64,000 nt of DNA from Dysidea avara (lineage: Eukaryota; Porifera; Demospongiae; Dictyoceratida; Dysideidae), in NCBI RefSeq assembly GCF_963678975.1, contig NC_089280.1, forward strand, positions 12,909,280 to 12,973,279. Direction: 5' to 3'. Of this stretch, positions 22,321-33,169 are shown one piece after another. Position numbers and translations under genes: made by a program. The notes beneath the pieces are model-generated. The model was not told the DNA's origin. It worked only from the letters and a program-made list of their open reading frames with translations, and made no database searches. The first letter of the stretch is position 1. The number at the start of each line of letters is the position of its first letter.

Positions 22321-23064
22321 TATACCAGCGTTGAAACCGGGTCACTACTGCTGACCCGGATGACCCACTGACCCGGATAGCAATCCGGGTCAGACCCGGA
22401 TTTGACCCGGATGTGACCCGGATTAAATTAAGCCGAGGCGCGCGATAAGAGCTATGTTTCGGGTATTCTCGAGCGACTCAGGCGGCGAGACTACGTTTTG
22501 AGCGTTCGATTCGTGTTGAGTAAACGAGTAGTTATGTGATACCTAAGCCGGTAAGTTTATAATTTAAAATCAGTCAGTGGGTTTGGTTCCACGTAGCTAC
22601 TGTGAGTTTACAGACAGCAATTGGGTGTGGCTTCGTACATACTTAGTATTGCAATTTCCCAATATATTAAAATGGGTGTGGCTCACAAAAGTACTTATCC
22701 TGCTGCAAGACTAGACCTAGACTATATACAACTCATACATTAATCGATTAGTGGGCGTGGCCCCACGTTAGCTTGCAGACAGAAACGGACACAGTTTCAT
22801 GCTACAGACTGTACTTACTAATAAATGGGCGTGGCTGAGCGTATGTTTGTAACGCGATAATTGGGCGTGGCTCACGAAAGAGCTACGCGACTAGCGTTTA
22901 TAGGTTCCACGTCGTCAAACGATCAATTTCGTTTCTCACGTGATCCAATCCGGGTCAGACCCGGATAATTTGTAAACCGGGTCAGACCCGGATGACCCGG
23001 AGAAAATGTGACCCGGTTGACCCGGATGACCCGGATGACCCGACCCGGTTTCAACGCTGGTATA
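22321..23064. mobile_element. TIR element built of GACCCGG units
   Basis: The ends are inverted: left TATACCAGCGTTGAAACCGG, right mirror at 23045-23064. The subterminal regions are packed with GACCCGGAT units in both orientations. The interior has CpG-rich sequence and repeated GGGCGTGGC patches. TATATA lies on both sides, so the target duplication cannot be told apart from the termini (TA to TATATA). A decayed partial copy lies at 56415-56600. No transposase is present. Confidence 0.8.
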
Positions 23065-24239
23065 TACAGCTTCTTTAGTCAAGATCATTTCCTTATAATT
23101 ATATCCCAGGTGCTCCTTCAGTAAGTATAATGTAAGGAGCAGGATTTAACTGATTTGTTGCATCGAATGGAGCTAAAGGATTGTTAGCATTTCTGATCTC
23201 TTATGGTTTTGTTATATATTGCACCATTTGTAAGTTTCATTTTTGTTTAATGTCACCTCTCTTAATTCTGCCATACTGATTTCAGTACATCTTCTTTCAT
23301 GATGAACAATAGTCAATGGTGTGTAGTGTTGGTGACAAAGGTAGCTAGCTAGGATATTCATTTTGACAGTGATATTATGGCTCAATGGCCAGAAGACAGG
23401 CTTCATTGCAGCAATTCAACTGATGTATAAACAGCCCAATATGAAGTAAAATTTCTTTCAGAACTTCAAGACAACTGTTCTTATTTTTTCCACTACACTG
23501 CTCAGACACATCTTTATGCATGTGTGTGTGTGTTTTGAAGTATATGTATTGGGAAAGAGCCAGGTTAAAAGCTATAGGCATAGTCATAGCAACCCGGAGG
23601 GAAGGATTGATTTTCTGATAAAAGTTTTATTTTGCAAAAATCATAATGAAACTGTTGAGATACTCTAATAGAATTAACAGTTAATAATGTTGTTCTGCAA
23701 ATAGAGCAGTGTGCATAAAATAGTCCGGACCCCCTGATTATATCTCAGGACAAAATTTCATATTCCTGTGTGGGCATGCCTCCAGACCCCTCTGCATGCC
23801 CTCTAGGGAGACCATGCTGAGTGTGCATATACCTAGCAACAGAGTCTCAAGGGAGCCCTAGCTCCTATATCCTGTGTAGCTACACTCCCCTGGAATAGAA
23901 TTGTGCACCACTAGAGTAACCATGTAGTGGCTGGAGGATCTTCCTATTGTTAATACTGGTGAAGTTTGTGAGTTTGTATAGAAGCATGCATCAAAGCCTA
24001 AAATAGGCTTACCAGTTTCAAGGGTTACAGGGTTTTCATAGATGCAGTATAGTGCACAGTTTTATCTTACAGATATAATGCAGCACATAATAATAAGTAA
24101 AAAAGCAAAGTATATATAGCTGCATGACCATAAACTGTTGAATGATAATTTTCATCTCAAGACTGCTGCTTGGTGCTTTGCAGGGCACTGATGTAACAAG
24201 GTTTCAGCTCAAGTCTCACAATCATTAAATCCCCACAGG
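23065..24239. other. Non-coding stretch
   Basis: Contains a CTCTAATAGAA motif near 23661 with a partial TAGAGCAGT at 23702, and a GGGCATGCC module near 23765 like those inside hAT-type repeats. No gene. Confidence 0.5.
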
Positions 24240-25260
24240 AAAAAGTGACATTTCCGGACCAAAAATCAGCATGGAAATGTACAGGAAATGTAACTGTTGA
24301 ATTTACTATATCAAACCTGGAGTAAACCTGTATACCATAAATGTCACATGTTGTGACATTTCCTAAAACATTGGAAATTTCATGTGTCTGGACATTTCCT
24401 CTGCCAAAGATTTGATGTGTTGTTAGATTTCCTGCAGAAATTTGACATTTACATGAGATTTCCTTAGTCAAGGACACATGGCATGCAGTGAGCTTTCCTG
24501 AAATTTCAATGAGATTTCCTAAGTCAAGGATACATGGCATGTAGTGAAATTTAGTCCAAGATTGTCACTCCAGATGCTGTCATACCTGACTACTGTAACA
24601 CTTTACAGATTAGGATAAGGTCTCGGTGTAACCTAAATGCAATATATACAGTAGGCCAAGGACACATCATGTAAATTTCAAGAAATATCATATTTACTAG
24701 ACATTTCCTACATGAACAGGAAAGTGGTAACCCAAACCCACAATGAAATAATACCTTGGTAATAGGTTTCTTATACATTTTGCAAACTCTATTAAAGTAG
24801 GTAAGCTAGCTATAGTTGTAATGTACTAATGCTGTCTGTTCCTTGCCATTTAGGAAATGTCCATAAATGTCATGAAATGTCATGTGTCCTGAACTGGTGG
24901 AGAGGGTAATGCACACTTGGCACCATACTGTCCCCCATCTATACTGTGTTTAGGAAATGTGTTGATACATGACATTTCCTAGACAGGAAATTTGCATTTG
25001 ACACCACCTATCCTGAGTGCAAGAAATGTCAAGAAATTTATGAAAATTTGATCTTCCCTGTGTTCCAGAAATGTCAGTATAATTAATTTCATCTATCCTG
25101 CATTAAGAAATGTCAAGAAATACCATCAATCCTGCTAATAGGAAATGTCATGGAAATTGTGCCCTATACTACTTCAGGAAATGTGCAAATTTCATGAACA
25201 CTGGAAAAGTACAGAAATATGGAATTTCTGTACATTTACTGGGGATTTCCGAATACCTAA
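24240..25260. repeat. Cluster of TGACATTTCC / GGAAATGTCA motifs
   Basis: More than twenty near copies of a 10-base motif occur in both orientations over about 1 kb, at irregular spacing. Examples lie near 24247, 24356, 24390, 24699, 24852, 24952, 24979, 25022, 25068, 25105, 25140 and 25176. The spacing is too irregular for a plain tandem repeat. A 127-codon frame (24540-24157) runs through it and is probably a by-product. Confidence 0.75.
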
Positions 25261-25698
25261 AATGCAGCTTTTCTTCCTGTGCCCAATAAATTATTCATGT
25301 TGAACCTTCAGTGCATGATACTAAACACCACTATTCCTAACTGTACCCTTATACTGCTTGAAAGCTGCTTATTTACTTTTTTTAGTAAATTACAGTAACT
25401 GAGCAATCCACCAAAAATTTACTGACAGCATACTGCCTGAATACTTACTGAAAGATTACTATGAAGTAAAGCTAAACCAATTTGTTATACTGGTAAGTAA
25501 TTTTACAGTAAACGAGACAATACCGTTAAAGGAAAATGATTACTAATTGTTAAGCTAGCTATTATGCTGATCATAATGCTACATGTACAAGTACACAGTG
25601 TGCATGCATAAGTACAAAATTTTCAAATAATAATTCATTTCAAAATCCTGCAAGTTTTAGCTACAGGCTGAGTGCCTATTTAAACATTCAACTGAAAG
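25261..25698. other. Non-coding stretch
   Basis: Possible 3' flank of the CACTA gene fragment. No gene was seen. Confidence 0.5.
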
Positions 25699-26311
25699 TC
25701 AAATATAATTTCCACATCCAAAATAAGAGTTACAAGGAATCACTGCAATTGCATTCATACAATCTACACCTTGGCTTGCAGTGCTGACAAACAGACAATG
25801 CGCACAATGGCACAGAATAGATGAAATAAAAACATATCTATGAAGTGAAGGATTTTTAATTGAATCATCTTCAGGTCTATTCCAGACTTCGACAGGTATA
25901 GGGTAAAAACATTTTTGAGGGTGATGTTGAAGAGGAATGACTTTAGCCAACACATTAGAACAAGTTTGGGGTGATCTTGATTGCTTAAACACAACTGTGC
26001 ACTCAACAAACCTTATAACAAGGAAGTGCTGCTCTTGGATCTCACCAGATGTGCTTTTTGTATGTGCAAAGACAAGTGAACTGTTCTTTTGTCTGAAAAA
26101 ATACCCTCCATACAAGGATCCGTTAAACATTACTGATGACGATTCTTTGTGCAAAATAAGTGTTTTTGTATACACTTCTCCATAGTGAAAAGCAAAATAT
26201 TGATGAATTAAATGATGGTCATTAGCTGAAAAGGCTTTCTCCTTGATAGTTAGTAGCAGTTTACAACTTTTGTTTGACTCCAAGATAGCTGCACTATCAA
26301 AGGGATATAAT
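25699..26311 (-). pseudogene. CACTA (En/Spm) transposase, C-terminal fragment
   Basis: The minus-strand frame, open back to 26311, encodes FDSAAILE, then a G..YG....NSS.V.A pattern (FNGSLYGGYFFRQKNSS), HPQKCFYPIPVEVW and a closing block to the stop. This order is what usually follows DUF4218 in animal CACTA proteins. The frame is cut at 26311 by family A copy 3. The matching DUF4218 part resumes at 30829 on the same strand. It is probably the downstream piece of one transposase gene. Confidence 0.6.
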
Positions 26312-26397
26312 ATCTAATCCAAAACAGCCAAGCTGAAAAAAAAGGGTGCGGCCTTCAAAAAGGCTATGGTGAAAAAAGATGTGAAATCCAAAGTGGC

Positions 26398-27590
26398 AAG
26401 GTAATTTCTTCTAGCTGATCTTTCTACAGGGTGATTTGTTTGTAGCTGAATTCTGTACAGGTGATTTGTTTGTAGCTGAGCTCTTTACAGAATGGTTTCT
26501 TTGTAGCTGAACTCTCTACAACGTAACTTCTTCTAGCTGATCTTTCTACAGGGTGATTTGTTTGTAGCTGAATTCTGTACGGATGATTTGTTTGCAGCTG
26601 AGCTCTTTACAGAATGGTTTTTTTGTAGCTGAACTCTCTACAAGGTAAGTTCTTCTAACTGATCTTTCTAAAGGGCAATTTGTTTGTGGCTGAATTTTTT
26701 ACAGGGTGATTTCTTTGCAGCTGAACTCTCTACATGGTGGTTTCTTTATAGCTGAACTCTCTACAACGTAACTTCTTCTAGCTGATCTTTCTTACAGGGT
26801 GATTTGTTTGTAGCTGAATTCTGTACAGGTGATTTGTTTGCAGCTGAGCTCTGTACAGGTGATTTGTTTGCAGCTGAGCTCTTTACAGAATGGTTTCTTT
26901 GTAGTTGAACTCTCTACAAGGTAACTTCTTCTAGCTGAACTCTCTACATGGTGGTTTGTTTGTAGCTGAACTCTCTACAAGGTGACTTCTTCTAGCTGAT
27001 CTTTCTACAGGGTGATTTGTTTGTAGCTGAACTCTCTACAAGGAAACTTCTTCTAGCTGATCTCTCTACAGGTGATTTGTTTGCAGCTGAACTCTCTACG
27101 TGATGGTTTCTTTTTAGCTGAACTCTCTACAAGGTAACTTCTTCTAGCTGATCTCTCTACAGGGAGATTTGTTTATAGCTGAGCTCTTTACAGAATGGTT
27201 TCTTTTTAGCTGAACTCTCTACAAGGTAACTTCTTCTAGCTGATCTCTCTACAGGGAGATTTGTTTGTAGCTGATCTCTCTACATGATGGTTTCTTTGTA
27301 GCTGAACTCTCTGCAAGGTAACTTCTTCTATTGATCTCTTACAGGGCGATTTGTTTGTAGCTGAACTCTCTACCTGGTGGTTTCTTTGTAGCTGAACTCT
27401 ACAAGGTGATTTCTTCTAGCTGAACTATCTCTTTCCATAGTTGCATGAACTCCCTACTTCTAGCTGATCTCTCTAAAGGGTGAATTGTTTGTAGCTGATC
27501 TCTCTACAGGGTGACTTGTTTGTAGCTGATCTCTATACAGGTTACTTGTTTCTAGCTGATCTCTTGAATTCTCTTCAGGGTGACTGCTCT
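26398..27590 (-). repeat. 31-bp minisatellite of family A, copy 3
   Basis: About 38 imperfect units, the reverse complement of the 840-1555 array, with the same two unit subtypes. Some 9- to 13-bp indels shift the period. Two CTCTATTAGAG-type motifs follow at about 27585-27618. Confidence 0.9.
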
Positions 27591-27761
27591 ATTAGGATGA
27601 CTGCTGTATTAGAGTATCTCGATCTCGCACTTGCTACACCAAGTTGGATTTCGTGTTATAACTCCGTGGCTTTAAGTCTGATTCTTCTACACCATTGAAG
27701 AGCCTTTCTAAGATGATTACTCCATCTGTACAGCAATTTTCAAAGCATTAGCCCAAGCGGT

Positions 27762-28004
27762 TTATCTGGTAGGCGTGGCAAACTGTCGTTTTTTATTAGC
27801 TAATCTCGATTGCGTAATTGTTACACACTGTTGGTTTTTTCGTTGTATCTTCCTGGTTTTTAGCTCGATTCCTTTCAAACCGCAACAGGTTTGAGGTTTA
27901 TTAGTTAACCTATTCACCCACCGATTTTCAGCTTCTTCCCATACGCGGTTTACCCTGTAGCCATGACAACATATTGGTGTTATTTTTCGTGAATAATCGC
28001 TCAT
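27762..28004 (-). other. ORF-like conserved block of family A, copy 3
   Basis: An 80-codon frame matching the 300-608 frame from the HGYRVN motif through GLKGIELKT. It is about 90% identical to copy 1 as DNA by eye. Function unknown. Confidence 0.35.
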
Positions 28005-28445
28005 AACTCTGTGCCTGTTTATCGTATTCCAACCAAATTTGGTGCCGAGATGCGCCTTTATACCTCCTTCTGTGTGCCAAATTTCAAGGCAATCGGATAT
28101 GGCGTTTGCGTTTTATAGCAGTTTTTGTAAGTGTGCGAAAAGAGGAAGAAAAATAAGAAGAAAAAAACGAAGAAACTAAGCCAATTTTTGAAGTCGCATA
28201 GGCCACTCCTAATAAATTCTCTGTTTCCCGTCCACTTCCCGCATCTAGTTACTGTCAATTCTAAATATTCCATTATTCCGTATTCTTCCATTATTTTCCG
28301 GTTATTCTTGCATACTGACAGGCTCAGTAAAGCCATCTCGAAACAGGGTCAGCTCACGTGTCAGCAGTGCTATCAAGTCGGCACAAACTTCACGTTTGTG
28401 TTATTTTTGCGACTTAAAAGGGAAGGAACTAGCTTAAGCATGCTT

Positions 28446-29700
28446 TTTATTTATTTATTTATTTAAAACTTTACAGTGTGAACAACAATGATGTACCGGG
28501 GAATTTGACATGTTGATGTAGATAACTTAAGAGTTTGTTACACTGATCATGGAATACTGGCATCCTGTGCCAGTACCCAAACTACATTACTTATAATTAC
28601 ACTTTAAGTAAAAGTATAATTACACTTTAAGTAAAAGTATAATTACACTTTAAGTAAAAGTATAATTACACTTTAAGTAAAAGTATAATTACTTAACTTA
28701 CAAATTACACCTAACTTAAATTATAAATTACATAATTTACAGTTACAGGTTGAAAATTACTTGACTGTAGTGATCAGGACTAGAAATGTTCAAAATTCAT
28801 GAAGGAGTTGTTTATACAGGAGCCACAGGGGCATAGATAATGCAGTTTGTGAGAATCAGTGGGATTGAAGTTGGCAGTGAAGTGTTCCCAAAAGAACGAT
28901 TTTATTTGAGTTTTGTTGGTAAAAGTTGATAGATTCATGTTAATGATTGGTAAAGAGTTCCATAGTCTGCATATACGATTAAAATAAAAGTGACGTTGTT
29001 TGTTGGTGAAAGATGTATTGTGCCTAAGTTTTAGAGCAAAGGATCTTGTTCCGCTGTTTGAAAATGATACATAGGAATTGATATTAAAACTTGAGGTAGG
29101 GTTCTTGATGCTGTTAATAAAAAACATAATGTCAGATATTTCTAATATATACATTAAAGGAAGTAGTTGGAGTTTTGTTAAACGTGTTTTGCAATCAGAG
29201 ATGTAGTCTTGGAGGATGTATTTAGTGGCTCTACGTTGTAGTTGTTCGATCTTAGTAATGTCCTTCATAAGGTGAGGACGCCAGACTGGTGAGCAATACA
29301 TGATTTGAGATCTTACTAGTGAGATGTACAGTTTGACTTTCACTGAGGATGAAATTGATTGGCTAAAAGTTCTTCGTATAAGACCTACTAGAGTGTTTTG
29401 TAGGTTTTAGTAAAGACAAAATCTTGATGGGGACTCCATTCTAGATTATTGCTAATTAAAACTCCAAGATCCTTGTGTGTTGGAAGTGAATTGATAGTGA
29501 TTCCATTTATTGTGTAAGATGTTGGAAGTTTCTGGTTGAACGACAGGTGGCAGCTTTTAGAAGGATGAAATGACAGGTGGGTTGTTAAGCTCCAATTAAA
29601 CAGACAGTTGATATCACTTTGCAAGAGATCCATGTCATTTTGTACTATTATACGTTTGAAACATTTGGTGTCATCTTTTATGCAGCTTTTAATGGTTATG
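28446..29700 (-). mobile_element. 5'-truncated LINE (family 1)
   Basis: Reverse transcriptase C-terminal half on the minus strand. 29690-29388 begins just inside the catalytic region (DDTKCFK) and continues with the thumb-like region (KDLGVLIS). 29343-28780 contains LYISLVRSQIMYCSPVW and QLQRRATKYIL, then the closing RLWNSLP region. A frameshift lies near 29365. The 3' UTR carries four 23-bp repeats and ends in an (ATTT)n tail at 28446-28465. The same family is seen at 43150-43795. Confidence 0.85.
28597..28690. repeat. 23-bp tandem repeat in LINE 3' UTR
   Basis: About four nearly identical units of the type AATTACACTTTAAGTAAAAG plus TAT. Confidence 0.95.
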
Positions 29701-29997
29701 CCAGCCATTGCCAGGCAAATAATGGCTTGAAAAACTGTCAATCTTATAATGAAATAATGGAAATGGATCCCCGCCCGCATGCAAATGTGCTTGAATCCAG
29801 GACGGGAAACAGAGGATTTATTTGGAGTGGCCATATCTCGGGAACGCTTGAAGCGATTTCGCTCAAATTTGGAATGTGGAGTACTGAAGTTGGAGGGAGT
29901 GTCCACAGCAAAAATCGTCTTGTTTCATCAAGGCAGCACAGAGCTATGGAGGTGCGAAGATTGCGTTTTCTTTCTTCCTGTCAATATATTATATTTT

Positions 29998-30770
29998 AGC
30001 TAGGTGGTTGCCCAGTAGCACTATCCTAACAAAGGTACACCTATAGACATAATCAAGTACTGTTCACTTTAACTTCTCAGTTAATTACTCTCTTTTCTGA
30101 TTGCCAGATGGTCAGTGTCTATGCGGACCTGCAGGGACATCGTTTTAATGACTCTCCTCCTGAAACCATCCCCTCCAATGTCTTAGTCACTCCTTACAGA
30201 CCCGATGTTGTCATCTATAACAGACACTCTGCATCGATGGGCATTATAGAGCTTACATGTCCATTGGACTCAATACATCATTTGGAGTCTGCACACAACC
30301 GCAAACTTTATAAACCTGAGTATGTACAGCTTTTGGCTGAATTGGATCATTTGAAGATTCCTCACTGCTACAGAACTGTGGAAGTCAGTGTTTTGGGCCA
30401 TTTTCAACCTAGTTCTATTGCTGCAATTAAGGATGTGATAAATTTTACCCAGCAAGTATCCCTATTTTCCAAAGGAAGTGCTAGAAATCTTTTGTTCAAG
30501 ATGGCCAGTGCCTCAATTTCTGCTTCACAGAGAATATTTTATGGTAGGAACTCTAAAGAATGGACAATCAACCCGGACTGTTTTTAATCTGTATATACCT
30601 GTAATTTAAGTTGTAACTTTAGTTTTGTACTTAAATATAATTTTTTTCCCTTGCCATGCCCACTGCTGTCCACTGTTGGTCAGACATGTGGTCGCATGTT
30701 GTCCGAGGACACATAATATATAATTTGTAATCATGCATGTTTTCTCATCAATTATTAGTGATGGTTTTCT
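29998..30770 (+). mobile_element. Insertion with PD-(D/E)XK-like nuclease fragment
   Basis: This block splits family A copy 3 between its GTGAG and TATATTGAC positions. No clear TIR or target duplication is visible, which fits a 5'-truncated non-LTR retrotransposon. Downstream of the frame is a T-rich stretch and an AT-rich 3' region. Confidence 0.5.
30108..30587 (+). pseudogene. PD-(D/E)XK-like endonuclease domain fragment
   Basis: A 159-codon frame. The pattern RPDVVIYN followed about 15 residues later by IIELTCPLD, then HNRKLYKPEY, matches the D...ExT/K core of restriction-like nuclease domains found C-terminal to reverse transcriptase in R2-like and related elements, where the domain nicks target DNA. 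An acceptor-like TTGCCAG directly precedes the first ATG, so this may be the last exon of a longer gene or the end of a retroelement ORF. No reverse transcriptase is present here. The family match is by motif only. Confidence 0.55.
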
Positions 30771-30828
30771 CTCACGGGTGTTGCGCGCCAGCTTCTTGGG
30801 CCGCACGACACACTACCGTGTGTCTTGA

Positions 30829-31243
30829 TATGAAGAAAAAATCCTCCATAGTTAATTTTATCTCTATAAGGCTGCATGCTGTCTAATAAAGGTTTTAGAG
30901 TCTTAGCTAATTCATCACTTGGCCATTCAATATTGCCTACTTGTTGCTTGCTGATAAACTTTCTAAACAGCTGAATTTTGACTGCTTGTTTATTTGTGTG
31001 TACACTACCTAAAACTCCATTCATTCGTTCAAATCCAAACAGCCAGAATGATGACGATGGACCGTAATCAAATAAACAATTATTAAGATGACAGTGTAAA
31101 TGTAAATTTGGGTAACAATTCTCTTTTCCGAATATAACTTCAAACATGCAACAGTATCTATGAATAAGATGGTCAGCACGGTTTATGTTTGAACTGGTGA
31201 TTGCACGAGAACAAAGTAATGCACAGGCATGTGTGAACATGCA
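30829..31243 (-). pseudogene. CACTA transposase, DUF4218 fragment
   Basis: The minus-strand frame begins FTHACALLCSRAIT and contains PNLHLHCHL, DYGPSSSFWLFGFERMNGVLGS and a WPSDELAKTLKPLL region. These are hallmarks of DUF4218, the domain that follows the TNP2 transposase core in CACTA/En-Spm proteins. The frame is cut at 31243 by a hAT-like end and at 30829 by family A. Confidence 0.8.
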
Positions 31244-32976
31244 GTGGCGTAGTCAGGAATAAATTTTTACCAAGGCAAAGTTTATACATTGACCTAATTG
31301 AAAGGGTCTGCTTCTTACTCAACTGATTCACAAATACTTTCAAGTATAGGTGGTACAACAATTGCAGGTTGACTCTCTGGTTGGATGAAAGAACTATTTT
31401 CCTACATGTCATAAGTAATGCTCCAGCTTAGTTAAAGCTGCAGCATAACATGATTCAATTATTAAACTAGTTAAATTGCATTCAACCGGCACAAAAAAAC
31501 TGAATTACTCCTGAGATAGTTTGAGTGGTGCAGGCCATCCATAGACTGCAATGGAGGTCATAGTCGTGCACACTATACTTTTATTGATCTGATGCGATAT
31601 TTAAGTTAGAAATTATCTCTTTCATATGATGTTCAACTGCATGCGCTAAGCATGTCAAGCTAGGGAGTCTGGGGGCATGTTCTCTCAAGGCAAATTTTGA
31701 AAATATGTGACTGAATTTGACAAAACAAGGCTTCGACGCACAAAGCTTTGTTTGGAGATATGGCGATTTTAAGGAATCATTGTGTAATAACTTCCCAGTG
31801 CCTACAGCTGTGCAAACAAAATTTGCACCAATTGTTCATCTGTTCACTAGCTATCACTGAGTGGGTGTACACATTTCTGATACCCAAAATTTGCCCTGTT
31901 TTGAGCAGCTTTTTTCGAGCGGGTAATAATATCACAGATGGTAGTAATAGGGTGGGAGGGTGGGGGTAGTAATAGGGTGGGAGGGTGGGGGTGGACGGTG
32001 GTCTTAATATACGGGTACAAAATGGAGTAAGAAGACGATTGGAATCCAGAGGCCAAGCTTGGGCTCTCCATGGCCCTCCATGGCCCTCAAATTACTCCAC
32101 ATTGACTGAGAACACTACTGGCGAGCTCTCTGTGAAGTCCCAGCTCACTACACACCATTATCACAAAGCCATGGCCATTTAATGGTGCCAATCTCACACT
32201 CGTGGCTTTGACAGGGTCGGAAGAAAGCTGCTACAGAAACCAGACTTGTCAGTGCTGAAGGAAGTACAGTGTGAAATATGATAGTGTATTAGACCAGCAA
32301 TCCATTTCTGGTAAAATCGTAAGTTTGATTTTGTGTGTGTGGAAGCCTTGTTATGTGAAATCCGGTCACATATATGCTTTGAAATGATATGTGGAGGCTA
32401 CTTTTTATCGTAACTTATTTGTATGATCAATTAGCTCAATGCAACGCCATGCCTAGGCCGGAGGAGGGAAAATTGAGTTGGTCAGGCCATTAACTATAAT
32501 GTTGAAATTGCTACTATATACATGCTAATGAGAGAGGAGCTGTTGCACAGTGTGCGAAGCACACTCTGCGAATGCGAAGCACAAGCAGTCTAGGGGGGTC
32601 TGGGGGCATGCCCTCACAGGAAAGTTTTGAAAATTAGACACTCAGATATGCAATTTTAGTGATATTTCACTGCTAGCTAGCTATATAAATATGCTCAAGC
32701 CTATCTGTTGTTCTTCAGACTTTCTATACTATGTATAATTGTAGACCTAACATACAGGGGACACAGCATAAAACTTGCTGTATGGTTCATTTAACTATAG
32801 CTAGCAATTAGAAGTTCAAGGGGGGTCTGGGGGTGCAACCCCCAGGAGCTGCAGAATTTTTGCAATTTAAAGGTTTGAAAATGCCTTAAAATTGATGCTA
32901 AATTTTAAAGTAAAACTAGCTAGCAACTTGCAAATTTCCCCCCAAATTTCACAGGGAACCCATGCAGCATGGCCCC
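31244..32976. other. Repetitive stretch starting with a hAT-like terminus
   Basis: CAGTGGCGTAGTCAGG at 31244 is a typical hAT left end and sits exactly where the DUF4218 frame breaks. Further in are GGGGGCATG modules (about 31668, 32595, 32825) of the kind found in the other hAT repeats. No gene was seen. A partner end (CTACGCCACTG) lies at 52654-52664. Confidence 0.5.
31950..31994 (+). other. Tandem G-quadruplex motif
   Basis: Two copies of a GGGTGGGAGGGTGGGGG tract (31950-31966 and 31975-31994) with very short loops. Each has four G-runs. Confidence 0.85.
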
Positions 32977-33169
32977 CCTTTTATTTATTATTATTTATTG
33001 TTAATCAGCAGGACCCTCCAGGGGTATAATGCTGATGTGCAATTACATGTGTACAATTTCAATTAGTTACTTAACTATATAAGTATGTACAAATACGACA
33101 AGTTACTTAATTATATACATATGTACAATTACAATAATAAACTATAAAAATATATACATTTACGATAAG

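Larger units (their letters stand above)
28201..29832. mobile_element. Harbinger-like TIR element carrying a LINE
   Basis: Inverted termini of about 33 bp (28201-28233 and 29800-29832) start GGCCACTCC and include CTCTGTTTCCCGTCC. ATA lies on both sides (28198-28200, 29833-29835), and removing the element rejoins family A exactly, which gives a 3-bp target duplication. GG-starting termini and 3-bp duplications fit PIF/Harbinger. No transposase is present. The interior is mostly a LINE fragment that inserted later. Confidence 0.85.
26312..30828 (-). repeat. Family A composite repeat, copy 3, with nested insertions
   Basis: Read on the minus strand: head hairpin (30828-30780), early head block (29998-29833), later head block and ORF (28200-27750), 31-bp array (27590-26398) and a truncated foldback D arm (26397-26312). 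It is interrupted at 29998/30770 by a nuclease-encoding fragment and at 29832/28201 by a TIR element. With the two insertions removed it is about 2.1 kb, similar to copy 1. It lies inside a CACTA transposase gene. Confidence 0.8.

Noticed and set aside
24157..24540. 127-codon minus-strand frame
   Set aside because: It runs through the TGACATTTCC motif cluster, and its repeated residue pattern follows from the motif.
28131..28466. 111-codon plus-strand Lys-rich frame
   Set aside because: It begins in the A/G-rich part of reversed family A and crosses a mapped element boundary at 28201.
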